NCBI RefSeq assembly: GCF_011090185.1
Contig: NZ_JAAFGS010000006.1
Location: forward strand, 1 to 64,000
Direction of reading: 5' to 3'
DNA: 64,000 bases
Source: Saccharibacillus alkalitolerans
GTDB taxonomy: Bacteria > Bacillota > Bacilli > Paenibacillales > Paenibacillaceae
Below, in pieces: positions 43,839 to 51,381 of this stretch (within the stretch, counting starts at the first letter, position 1; every line of letters begins with the position of its first letter). The notes below the pieces were generated by a model that was given only the letters and a program-made list of their open reading frames with translations, did not search any database and had not been told where the DNA came from. A program made the translations under genes and the position numbers.

Positions 43839-44950
43839 GACTTCACCCCCATAGGACATCTAGTATCAGAGAATTCGATGTCTTTATTTAATGCAAAGGC
43901 ACAAGCTCTACATCCACCTCCACATTTATGTAAAATGCTACATGAAGCACAAGGTCCCTTTATATCGGAGAGACGGTTTTTTCGAAATGCATTGAAAGTT
44001 TTGGATCCATTCCATATTTCTTCTAATTCTTGTTCCAATAAATTCCCTGCACTTAGTTCTGTTTCAGAAATCATTAAGCTACATCCATAAACATTTCCAA
44101 AACCATCAATAGCAATACTATCTTTTCCTGCCGTGCAAAAGTACTCGTCTTCTCCAAAATTAGTTGAAGCATCGGAACGAATCCAAACATTTATATCTTC
44201 TTCTCGTTGGTTCAGAAGAAGAGGAGCATATAGTTCCCACGGACAGTTACTTTCTCCCGTTGAAACTATGTTAACGCTAGGAGTGAAATTGTTGTTCTTT
44301 TTCATGTCAGTGATTTTCAACAAAATATTTGTCCAATCTTCAAATGGTAAATACACATCGTTCATACTTTCCGAAGCTCCGCCTACAGAAGCTAAAAGCA
44401 TGATTGCCACATTATTTATTCCTAATTTTCCAATAAATTCAATTGTTTCGATTAAATGATCTGCATTTAATTTGGATAAAGTTATAATGCCATCGACACT
44501 TACATTCGCTTCATGAAGCATTCTTACTCCACTTAATGTTTTCTGAAAGGCACCATTCTGTCCTCTACAAAGATCATGTATTTTTTCGTTGGGTCCATCA
44601 ATGCTTATGCAAACTTTACTAACATTAGTTTTAGCTATTTCTTTAGCAATTTTCGAAGTGATTAATGTGGCATTAGTATTCACATAGTATTCAAAATCGT
44701 ATTTATCTGCTAACTTCATTATGTCAATAAAATCTGAACGTAAAAAAGGTTCTCCTCCTTCTAAGCTCACTCTAAGTACACCCAGCTCGTCTAGTTGACT
44801 AAGTATACGATCAATTTCTTTCAAATTCAAGTATTTAACATGTGAGTGGTATTCTGGTGCAGAAGCTGAACAAAAATCACATTTCAGATTACATCGCGAA
44901 GTTACAGAAAAGTCCGCATAGTAAGGTCTCCGGCTGTATTTCAAAACCAT
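43835..44950 (-). CDS. Radical SAM/SPASM peptide maturase
   Basis: The 371-residue enzyme has the 4Fe-4S motif CNLKCDFC near the N-terminus, the GGEP motif (SLEGGEPFLRSD), and a C-terminal SPASM region with clustered cysteines (CPWELY, YFCTAG, VYGCSL, GPCASCSILHKCGGGC). Such enzymes install thioether, carbon-carbon or epimerised residues in peptides. ATG 44950 follows AAAGGAG; the open frame extending to 45031 would run to the end of the precursor gene and has no site. Confidence 0.9.
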   Translation of the reverse strand: MVLKYSRRPYYADFSVTSRCNLKCDFCSASAPEYHSHVKYLNLKEIDRILSQLDELGVLRVSLEGGEPFLRSDFIDIMKLADKYDFEYYVNTNATLITSKIAKEIAKTNVSKVCISIDGPNEKIHDLCRGQNGAFQKTLSGVRMLHEANVSVDGIITLSKLNADHLIETIEFIGKLGINNVAIMLLASVGGASESMNDVYLPFEDWTNILLKITDMKKNNNFTPSVNIVSTGESNCPWELYAPLLLNQREEDINVWIRSDASTNFGEDEYFCTAGKDSIAIDGFGNVYGCSLMISETELSAGNLLEQELEEIWNGSKTFNAFRKNRLSDIKGPCASCSILHKCGGGCRACAFALNKDIEFSDTRCPMGVKS

Positions 44951-45027
44951 TATGAATTTCTCCTTTGTTATAAAATAGGGAAAGCCAATGTTTTTTATGC
45001 ATTGGCTCTTTTGGAAAGACTGGATTG

Positions 45028-45120
45028 TCAAGCAGTTTTAGGCAGAGGGTTAGATCCACCAGCATGATTTTTCCCCCAAAGAATAATAGGCTTAACTGTT
45101 GGTTTTTTGTATTTTACCAT
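45028..45120 (-). CDS. 30-aa precursor peptide of the radical-SAM cluster
   Basis: A 31-codon frame begins MVKYKKPTVKPIILWGKN and ends HAGGSNPLPKTA. AAGGAG lies 10 bases before the ATG, at 45131-45136. It is the first gene of a minus-strand operon with a SPASM maturase, a PqqD-like protein and a MATE exporter, exactly where a RiPP precursor is expected. A basic leader with a Trp-Gly and a Gly/Ser/Asn core is visible. It has no Cys, so a Cys-based sactipeptide thioether is unlikely; crosslinks at Trp, Lys, His or Asn, or epimerisation, are more likely. Confidence 0.75.
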   Translation of the reverse strand: MVKYKKPTVKPIILWGKNHAGGSNPLPKTA

Positions 45121-45373
45121 TTTAATACACCTCCTTTGAATTTATTGTAGATTGGGTAAAAAAAAAGAATGTGAATTTTATCTCTTTTTATATATTTTTT
45201 TATTTATGGAATGCCGATGAATACTCAGCAAAGTAATACAAACATCATCTAAACCAGCTAATCAAAGTCAAGTCTTTCATAAGACAATCGTTGAGTCTTC
45301 CAAATGAAACAGACTGAAATAAACCTACCTTAGAGGGTAGATAAAAAATGGATTCTATATCCAATTTCATCGT
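45121..45373. other. Leader of the peptide operon and left flank of the IS110 remnant
   Basis: AT-rich. On the minus strand TACAAT (about 45145-45150) could be a -10 box for the peptide operon; TTCACA is 20 bases upstream, rather too far. No inverted repeats marking an IS end were found. Confidence 0.4.
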
Positions 45374-46582
45374 TTAATTAGCTTGAAAGGCCGATCCGGA
45401 GTTCCACATGCCGAAAATAATGCGTAAAAGCTTATGCGAAGTGGCTACAATCGCGACTTTTGCTGGTTTGCCTTCGCTGCGTTTTTGCTGATAAAATTGA
45501 AAAAGAGTCGAATTTCTCGGACCGTGGATCTGCTTGGAAATGCCGGCTACGGTCGCTTGATAAAGCGCTGTTCGCAGGTACGAAGAGCCCCGTTTCGATA
45601 TTCGATTCTTCTTGGATTTGAAGGTTCCCGATTCGTGAACAGCTGAGTCTAGCCCTGCAAAAGCTGTTAGCTGCTTCACGGAAGGGAACCTTTTTATGTC
45701 TCCAATTTCAGCAACGAGCATGGCTGCTGTCAAGGGTCCTACCCCTGGAATGGTACGAAGCAGCGCGTAAGTTTCAATCGATTCCGCGAGGGATTGCATC
45801 GATCGTAAAAGGTCATCCATGCAATCCTGATACGTTTGAAGAAGGTGGATATATGACCTGAGAACTGCCTTTTGAGCCTCGATGCCATGAAGATCTGGCA
45901 GGCTGTGTCTGGCTATTTCAAGCAGCTGCTTCCGCTTGGTTTCGTTCCAAGCTCGACCTCGACGATTGCTCAACAGGAGGTTCAACACCTCTTCTGGATC
46001 TGCAGCGAGAAGCTCGACAGGAGTCGAAAACCGAGATCATAATTCCAAAGAAGTTCGGTTGCAGACCTTTTGAAAAGCTTGATCGTAACCCGGAAAAAGG
46101 AGATCCAAAACGGCGCGAAAATGAAGCTGCGTTTGGCCGTATAAGGCTGTCCAATGCTGATATTGCCGGCAGATCACACGGAGCTGCTGGACGGTCTCGT
46201 CCAACGGTACGTGAGGCTGAGGATCTTGCAAGTAAAAAACGTGGGCAATCCGCATCGCATCGATAGGATCGGTTTTCACCTTGCGTACTGCCTTTTGCTT
46301 CAGTTGGTGGGTTAATAACGGATTGAGAAGCACGACCGAATATCCGTGAGCAGCAAAGAAGGAAGCCAGAGGTTTCGAATAGTTCCCCGTGGCTTTAAGA
46401 ACGACTTTAGGCTCTTGACCGGAAACAGATTTCAGCTCCTCTAGAACAGCTAGAACCCTTTGAAGATCTTCTTGGGAATGATGAAATGTAAACGGTTTAT
46501 ACAGACAATTGTGGTAGGAAAGAAAAGCAGCCGCCACGCTTTTACCTTTGGCGACGTCAATGCTGAGAACAGGTTGATTCAT
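45374..46582 (-). pseudogene. IS110-family transposase interrupted by an in-frame stop
   Basis: The N-terminal DEDD part (LSIDVAKGKS, then VKTDPIDAMRIAHVF) runs from ATG 46582 (GGAGGTCC upstream) to a TGA at 46037-46039. The same frame continues through residues SRFSTPVELLAAD into the C-terminal Transposase_20 domain (LRTIPGVGPLTAAMLVAEIGDIKRF and FAGLDSAVHESG) to 45374. A single Trp-to-stop change explains the break; there is no frameshift. IS110 elements use a bridge RNA from their non-coding end to choose targets, so 46583-46813 may hold such an RNA. Confidence 0.85.
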
Positions 46583-46813
46583 GAGGACCTCCTTCATGTT
46601 CACTGGGGCCAGCACTTTCGTTCTCCACAGGTTGGCACGGTGATGCGGGCTCTGGGCCCAACCAGCTGAATCGGGGTATGAACAAAAGGCGAGGGCCGAT
46701 AACACTTTACAAGACGGGATCGGTGTCCCAACAAAATATGTGTTATTCTGCCCAGTGTTTTCTCCAGTATAAAGAAAAAATTCATCCTCGAACGAGTCGG
46801 GGATGAACTGAGA
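46583..46813. other. IS110 upstream non-coding region
   Basis: This 231-bp stretch lies upstream of the transposase and reaches attC-like site F. In IS110-group elements the bridge RNA is encoded on this side. Short complementarities are present (GGGCTCTGGGCCC near 46648), but I cannot define the RNA or the element end. Confidence 0.35.
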
Positions 46814-46911
46814 ATACCAACATAATATTCACGCTGCGGACATTCGTCCTTGGCCCGGCGTTCGCCAGACACCCAGCATACGCTAGGTCGTGAATACAGG
46901 AACGTTATCAG
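46814..46911 (+). other. attC-like site F (98 bp, partly degenerate)
   Basis: The outer arm TATTCACG/CGTGAATA and first hairpin GGAC/GTCC are intact, but the second (GCCCGGC/GCCAGAC) and third (CCCAGC/GCTAGG) stems have mismatches. R'' ATACCAAC does not complement GTTAGATG at the end of site E, so the interval E-F is not one original cassette. R' is GTTATCAG. Confidence 0.82.
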
Positions 46912-46958
46912 AACAGACTTGCAATAAAAAGCAAAAACCATACATAACTCAGATAAAG

Positions 46959-47051
46959 TCGAAGGAAGAAGCGATTCGGTGGGCGATGAAAATGCCGGAC
47001 CCACACGGGCACGAGGAAGGTCGGATCGAGCTGCGGCAGGTAATCGAATAG
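46959..47051 (+). pseudogene. YciI/DGPF-like protein fragment
   Basis: The frame reads SKEEAIRWAMKMPDPHGHEEG and then RIELRQVIE before a stop, matching the C-terminal third of YCII-related proteins (EEAIEWAKR...IEVRQVFE). The N-terminal part and start are missing. It is GC-rich and host-like although it follows attC F. Confidence 0.7.
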
Positions 47052-47076
47052 GGAAGGAAGCCGGACATTTTCTGGT

Positions 47077-47274
47077 TTGACTTCAGTGATCGGAGCCGAA
47101 CTGCTTCACAAGCAAAGCGAAGCCGTAAGGTTGTCCCGGAATGTCTGGAGCTTTGACGCCGAATGTATCGAGGACGATGATGATGATGCGGTCGTGCTTG
47201 GAGAATTCGCGGCGTTGACGGGAAAAGAAGCCCAGGTTGCGCAGATCAAGAGTTCGATCGACGGGGACGTTTGA
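47077..47274 (+). CDS. Short open frame, probably a gene fragment
   Basis: The 65-residue frame contains LLHKQSEAVRLSRNVWSFDAECIEDDDDD. It has no good ribosome site and lies between the YciI-like fragment and the FAD oxidase. It may be a remnant of a longer gene; I do not recognise it. Confidence 0.3.
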   Translation: MTSVIGAELLHKQSEAVRLSRNVWSFDAECIEDDDDDAVVLGEFAALTGKEAQVAQIKSSIDGDV

Positions 47275-47444
47275 TAATCGGAGAAAAGGATCCTCGCTAT
47301 GTGACTTGATTTAGCGACAGACAGAATATAACGTTGGTATATGCAGATCAAGAAGCGAACGCGGGGAGCAGTACTCGAGCAAACGGACTGCCGTATGCGA
47401 AAATAAGGAAGCGCTTCATTAATCGGAACTTGGGAGGACCTATC

Positions 47445-48707
47445 ATGCGTTACCAAAATTGGGCCGGTAACTTTACGTACGGCGCGACCGAAATGATTAA
47501 TCCGGAAAGCGTGGAGCATCTGCAGCGGTTGGTCAAAGAGCATCGGAAAATAAAAGTTTCGGGCAGCGGCCATACTTTTAATTCGATCACGGATACGGAC
47601 GGAATATTCGTTTCGCTGCGGCATTGGAACCGGATGTTGGAATTAAACGAAGAACGCGGCACGGTAACGGTCGAAGGAGGGATCACGTACGGGGAACTGT
47701 GCGTGGAGCTCAGCCGGACCGATTATGCTCTTCATAACTTGGCATCGCTGCCCCATATCACGGTTGCCGGCGCCGCAGCCACGGCGACGCATGGCTCGGG
47801 CAGCCGAAACGGAAGCTTGGCGGCAGCGGTGGAAGCCGTTGAACTCGTCGACGCGAACGGAGAGCTGCATACGTTCAGCCGCGGCGACGCGGAGTTTGCC
47901 GGCGTCGTCGTGAACCTCGGCGCGCTTGGCATCGTGACGAAGCTGACGCTGAAAGTCGTGCCGGCTTATTCCGTCAGACAGTTCGTCTATGAGAATCTGC
48001 CTCTGTCGCAGCTTGAAGCCAACGCGGCCGGCATCTTCGCGGGTGCTTACAGCGTAAGCTTGTTCACGGATTGGCAGCAGCCGAGATTTCATCAGGTATG
48101 GACGAAATGCCGGGAAGAAGACGGCGCAAGCTATGCCGGACATGCGGATTATTACGGGGCGCGGCCCGCGGCGGCTCCCTTGCATCCGCTGCCGAACATG
48201 CAGGCGGAAAACTGCACGGAGCAGCTCGGCAGGCCCGGTATGTGGCATGAGCGGCTCGCGCATTTCCGCATGGAGTTTACGCCGAGCGCCGGCAAGGAGC
48301 TGCAGAGCGAATACTTGATGTCGCGGGAACACGTGTACCAAGCGGCGCTTGCCGTTCATCGGCTGCGGGAGCATCTTGCACCGATCTTGTTCGTCGGCGA
48401 AGTGCGGACGATCGATGCGGACGATTTATGGTTGAGTCCTTTTCGCGATCAGCCTTCGGTGGCGTTCCACTTCACATGGCGGGACGACTGGCAGGCGGTC
48501 GAGCGCGTGCTTCCGCTGCTGGAAGAAGCGTTGGCGCCGTTTAACGCACGCCCGCATTGGGGCAAGCTGTTTACGGTACCGGCCGACGCTCTGCGGGGAC
48601 AATTCGACAAGCTGCCGGAGTTTCGGAAGCTGATCGATAAGTACGACCCTGACGGAAAATTCAGCAATGAATTTTTGGATACGTATATTCGCCCAGCCCG
48701 GAAATGA
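47445..48707 (+). CDS. FAD-binding alditol/aldonolactone oxidase-like protein
   Basis: The 420-residue flavoprotein has an N-terminal PCMH-type FAD domain (SGSGHTFNSITDTDG, ITYGELCVELSRTDYALHN, and ATATHGSGSRNGSLAAAV with the His that often carries covalent FAD) and a C-terminal D-arabinono-1,4-lactone oxidase domain (HPHWGKLF-like RPHWGKLF and FRKLIDKYDPDGKFSNEFLD). It probably oxidises xylitol, sorbitol or related polyols with O2. ATG 47445 follows GGGAGG. Confidence 0.9.
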   Translation: MRYQNWAGNFTYGATEMINPESVEHLQRLVKEHRKIKVSGSGHTFNSITDTDGIFVSLRHWNRMLELNEERGTVTVEGGITYGELCVELSRTDYALHNLASLPHITVAGAAATATHGSGSRNGSLAAAVEAVELVDANGELHTFSRGDAEFAGVVVNLGALGIVTKLTLKVVPAYSVRQFVYENLPLSQLEANAAGIFAGAYSVSLFTDWQQPRFHQVWTKCREEDGASYAGHADYYGARPAAAPLHPLPNMQAENCTEQLGRPGMWHERLAHFRMEFTPSAGKELQSEYLMSREHVYQAALAVHRLREHLAPILFVGEVRTIDADDLWLSPFRDQPSVAFHFTWRDDWQAVERVLPLLEEALAPFNARPHWGKLFTVPADALRGQFDKLPEFRKLIDKYDPDGKFSNEFLDTYIRPARK

Positions 48708-48726
48708 CGAAGAAATAACGCTTTAT

Positions 48727-48770
48727 CCAAACAACCGCCTTTCGAATACATTCGGCAGGTGGTTGTTTGG
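48727..48770 (+). terminator. Hairpin after the oxidase gene, possible terminator
   Basis: CCAAACAACCGCCT pairs with AGGTGGTTGTTTGG over 14 bp (one G-T pair). No T-run follows, so termination may be incomplete. Confidence 0.5.
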
Positions 48771-48907
48771 CGTTCATCTTTCGCAAAAAGTCAGTGAGCT
48801 AACGGGCGGAAGCGGCGTTCATAGGGTATGGGATTCGATCGGCGGAGAGGACACGGAGCAGAGATTGGCCTGTTTTTCGAAAATACGGCAACGGGAGAGA
48901 CTTTGAT

Positions 48908-49327
48908 ATGGACTGTTTAGGATGCCGCATAGCCAACCGGATCGAGCCCGGTTTGAATATTTTTTACGAAAACGAGTACGTCACCTGCGTGCTGGACATC
49001 GATCCGTTTAACGAAGGACATACGTTGATCCTTCCGAAGAAGCATTTCGTGGACGTGGATGAGATCGAGCAGGAGACTTCGCACGCGATTATGGATGCCG
49101 CGAAGATCATCGCAAAAGCGCTGAAGGAAGTATATCAGCCGGACGGGATAAGGATTTGCCAAGACGGAGGCCTATTCAACGACCTGACGCATTACCATAT
49201 GCATCTCATTCCCAGATACGAAGGCGATCATTTTCCTTGGGGCGAGCCGATGAAGCCGCACGATGCGCGAATAAGGCTGAGCGAAACAAAAGAGAGTCTA
49301 TTGAAAGTCATGGAAGAACGGCTTTAA
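48908..49327 (+). CDS. HIT-family nucleotide hydrolase
   Basis: The 139-residue protein has the histidine triad HYHMHLIP at about 99-106 and the N-terminal CLGCRIAN zinc-like pair. HIT proteins hydrolyse dinucleoside polyphosphates or AMP-linked substrates in the cytoplasm. Confidence 0.9.
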   Translation: MDCLGCRIANRIEPGLNIFYENEYVTCVLDIDPFNEGHTLILPKKHFVDVDEIEQETSHAIMDAAKIIAKALKEVYQPDGIRICQDGGLFNDLTHYHMHLIPRYEGDHFPWGEPMKPHDARIRLSETKESLLKVMEERL

Positions 49328-49441
49328 AGCGCGTGTCCGTATCCTTACGCCCGACAAGCGAACAAGCCCGGTTTATTAGGAACGACGAAAATGATAAAAT
49401 TTGATTTTGCCTCTAATACTTACGAAGACAAGGAGAACGCA

Positions 49442-50020
49442 ATGAAATTTGCATGCCCCTGCTGCGGGTATCGTACATTAACCGAAGAACCGCCGGGTTC
49501 GTACGATATTTGCGGCATTTGTTTTTGGGAAGACGACGCCGGTCAGTTTTACGATCCGGATAACCCGGGCGGAGCCAACAAGGTGTCTCTGCGGGAAGCG
49601 CAGGAAAATTTCGCGAAGTTCGGCGCCTGCGAAGAACAGAGCATTCCGCATGTCAGAAAGCCCCGTCCGTCGGATGTGTACGAAGGCCCGCTCGACGTCT
49701 CGAAGGTCTGCAGGATGCCGATCGAAGAATTGATCCGCCTGTTCGCGGCGACGGGAACTCCGCTGACCGCGGTGCTGGATCTGTACAAAGGCCTTATCCG
49801 AGTCGAGGGATCGAACTTCCGGTTCAACTCCGCCCAATTGCGGGATTACCTGAGCGAGGAAGAGTCCTGGGAATACACGATGCTGATGAACCGGGATAAT
49901 CCCAACGTCCGTTTCGGAGACAAGCGGGTATACGAATTGTCCCCGTCGGAAGCCGAGGAGAATATCCGGCGGATCAGGGACCGTTTTGTTCAGGCCGTCC
50001 AAGAAAAGCATCGGCTTTAA
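49442..50020 (+). CDS. CPCC-domain cysteine-rich protein
   Basis: The 192-residue protein starts MKFACPCCGYRTL and continues DICGICFWEDD, the CPCC domain with two Cys pairs likely binding zinc. The C-terminal two thirds are helical and unassigned. AAGGAG precedes ATG 49442. Confidence 0.85.
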   Translation: MKFACPCCGYRTLTEEPPGSYDICGICFWEDDAGQFYDPDNPGGANKVSLREAQENFAKFGACEEQSIPHVRKPRPSDVYEGPLDVSKVCRMPIEELIRLFAATGTPLTAVLDLYKGLIRVEGSNFRFNSAQLRDYLSEEESWEYTMLMNRDNPNVRFGDKRVYELSPSEAEENIRRIRDRFVQAVQEKHRL

Positions 50021-50099
50021 GCCGGGTAATGTGTACTAATTTAAGGGATCGCAATCGAACGGATCAAGGAAGATCACGATACGGAAAGGAGCGGGGAAC

Positions 50100-50735
50100 A
50101 TGCCTTTACCTATGGTTCATCTGGGAGTCGCGGCCCGTTATTTCGAGGGAAGCCGCGTTCCGGATGCTTTTGTGCTGGGAAGCATCGCGCCCGACTCCAT
50201 ACATATGAGAAAAGACGCCGGTCGGGAAGATAAAGCTCGCACGCATTTCGGCGGCAAAGAGACGAGCCCGGAAATTCTGAAGCGGCATTATGCGGAATTC
50301 ATCAGCCGAAGCGCCGATCTCGATCGGAAATGGTATATCAAAGGGTATTTTGCCCATGTGCTGACCGATTATTTGTGGGGACGAAGCGTCTATGCGGAGT
50401 TCAAGAAACGGATGGAAGAGGAGTTTGCAGCGCCTGAACGGATCAAACCGCAGTATTATCTCGACACGGACAGGATCGATTTTCTGCTGTATGAGACGGC
50501 GGAGTGGAGGGAGCGGCTCTGGCAGGGCCTTCTGCGCGCTCCCGCTTATGAGGTGAGTCCTCTGCTGAATGCGCAGGAAGTGAACGATTGGCGTCTGCGT
50601 ACGATTCGTTGGTTTGAACAGCCGACGAACAAGCCGGAGATCGGACCGCGATACATCACGCCGGAAGTCGTCGAGACTTTTATGCTGGAAGCCGGAGACG
50701 CAATCCGCGGCATGATCGATGAATGGGAGCAGTAG
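50100..50735 (+). CDS. Zinc-dependent phospholipase C-like protein
   Basis: The 211-residue protein shows a metal-binding pattern of the Zn_dep_PLPC type: MVHLGVAARY, LGSIAPDSIHMR, ARTHFGG and KGYFAHVLTDYLWG supply His and Asp ligands. Activity is unproven in this group of Bacillota proteins. AAGGAGCGG lies upstream. Confidence 0.75.
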   Translation: MPLPMVHLGVAARYFEGSRVPDAFVLGSIAPDSIHMRKDAGREDKARTHFGGKETSPEILKRHYAEFISRSADLDRKWYIKGYFAHVLTDYLWGRSVYAEFKKRMEEEFAAPERIKPQYYLDTDRIDFLLYETAEWRERLWQGLLRAPAYEVSPLLNAQEVNDWRLRTIRWFEQPTNKPEIGPRYITPEVVETFMLEAGDAIRGMIDEWEQ

Positions 50736-50762
50736 AAAAAGATAAGAGGAGACAGAAGGATC

Positions 50763-50966
50763 ATGGGAACAGTCAAAAAAGTTTTTTATTTTATAGCCGT
50801 ATTTCTTGTTGTATTTATTGTTGCTCAGGTTATTGTCAAAGTAGTCATTACCTCGGCGATTTCGGATGACTACTTGAAAAGTCTGATCACCCTTTTGTTA
50901 TCGGTGGGCATTGCCCTTTTTGCGGCGATCAAGATTACCGGAAGAAGCGCTCGTAAGAAATTGTAA
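50763..50966 (+). CDS. Small two-helix membrane protein
   Basis: The 67-residue protein has two hydrophobic segments (about 8-29 and 41-58) and a basic tail. AGGAG lies 9 bases upstream. No family is recognised. Confidence 0.65.
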   Translation: MGTVKKVFYFIAVFLVVFIVAQVIVKVVITSAISDDYLKSLITLLLSVGIALFAAIKITGRSARKKL

Positions 50967-51061
50967 TCTCAAGGGTGCGGAAGGCTCAAGACCGAAGGAG
51001 ATAAGAAAAGACATCCGCCGACAGTTTGAAGGCTTATTTCAATAATCTGCGAGGTGATCGG

Positions 51062-51262
51062 ATGGACAAGATTTTAGCGATATTGATTTTGGGAATGGGT
51101 TTAACCGGTGCCCTTTTAATGATCTTAGTGACTCAGTGGTTTAACTCCCCGGTAGGGAACGTATTGAAAATCATGACGGCTGTTTCAGCACTCCTTTTTA
51201 TCGGATTTGCTGTCTCGGTTCGGATCGTTCGTCGGCGGTTTGATGCCGAGAACGGCAGATAA
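51062..51262 (+). CDS. Small two-helix membrane protein
   Basis: The 66-residue protein has hydrophobic segments at about 4-23 and 33-54 and a basic C-terminus. GAGGTG precedes ATG 51062. It resembles the neighbouring small membrane protein only in layout. Confidence 0.62.
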   Translation: MDKILAILILGMGLTGALLMILVTQWFNSPVGNVLKIMTAVSALLFIGFAVSVRIVRRRFDAENGR

Positions 51263-51381
51263 TCGGTTTATACGTCATGAAGCGCTTTTGGGTATGTATG
51301 ATTGGGAGGCGTACAGGCCGATCGAGCGCTAGCGCCGCCAAGCGATTCTCCCTACAGCCTATCCAAAAGGAGTGTACATCG

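Larger units (their letters stand above)
31729..46911 (+). mobile_element. Integron-like element: recombinase, attI-like site and six attC-like sites
   Basis: The parts are a tyrosine recombinase (31729-32877), an attI-like site (32885-33016) and six attC-like sites (33281, 34001, 34971, 35650, 41981, 46814). Cassette boundaries fall between G and TT of GTTRNNNG. Five consecutive cassettes (33010-33371, 33372-34091, 34092-35061, 35062-35807, 35808-42071) each start with an octamer whose exact reverse complement opens their own attC. The first four supported cassette genes read away from attI with attC at the 3' end, as in classical integrons. The interval 42072-46904 lacks this match and has been rearranged. 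Base composition falls from the GC-rich host to very AT-rich inside. Confidence 0.85.

Noticed and set aside
45988-46037. Programmed frameshift in the IS110 transposase
   Set aside because: Both halves are in the same frame; the interruption is one TGA codon followed by 16 in-frame codons to the next open start.
33281-46911. The repeated 98-bp sequences as a CRISPR array or as REP-type intergenic repeats
   Set aside because: Spacing runs from 0.6 to 6.3 kb, whole genes lie between copies, and each copy's end octamers match the adjacent cassette start. This fits cassette recombination, not CRISPR or simple dispersed repeats.
47333-47340. GTTGGTAT as a seventh genuine attC end
   Set aside because: No L-arm, hairpins or spacer of the family precede it within 100 bp; an 8-mer match alone is expected about once by chance in this window. 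Kept only as a weak boundary hint.
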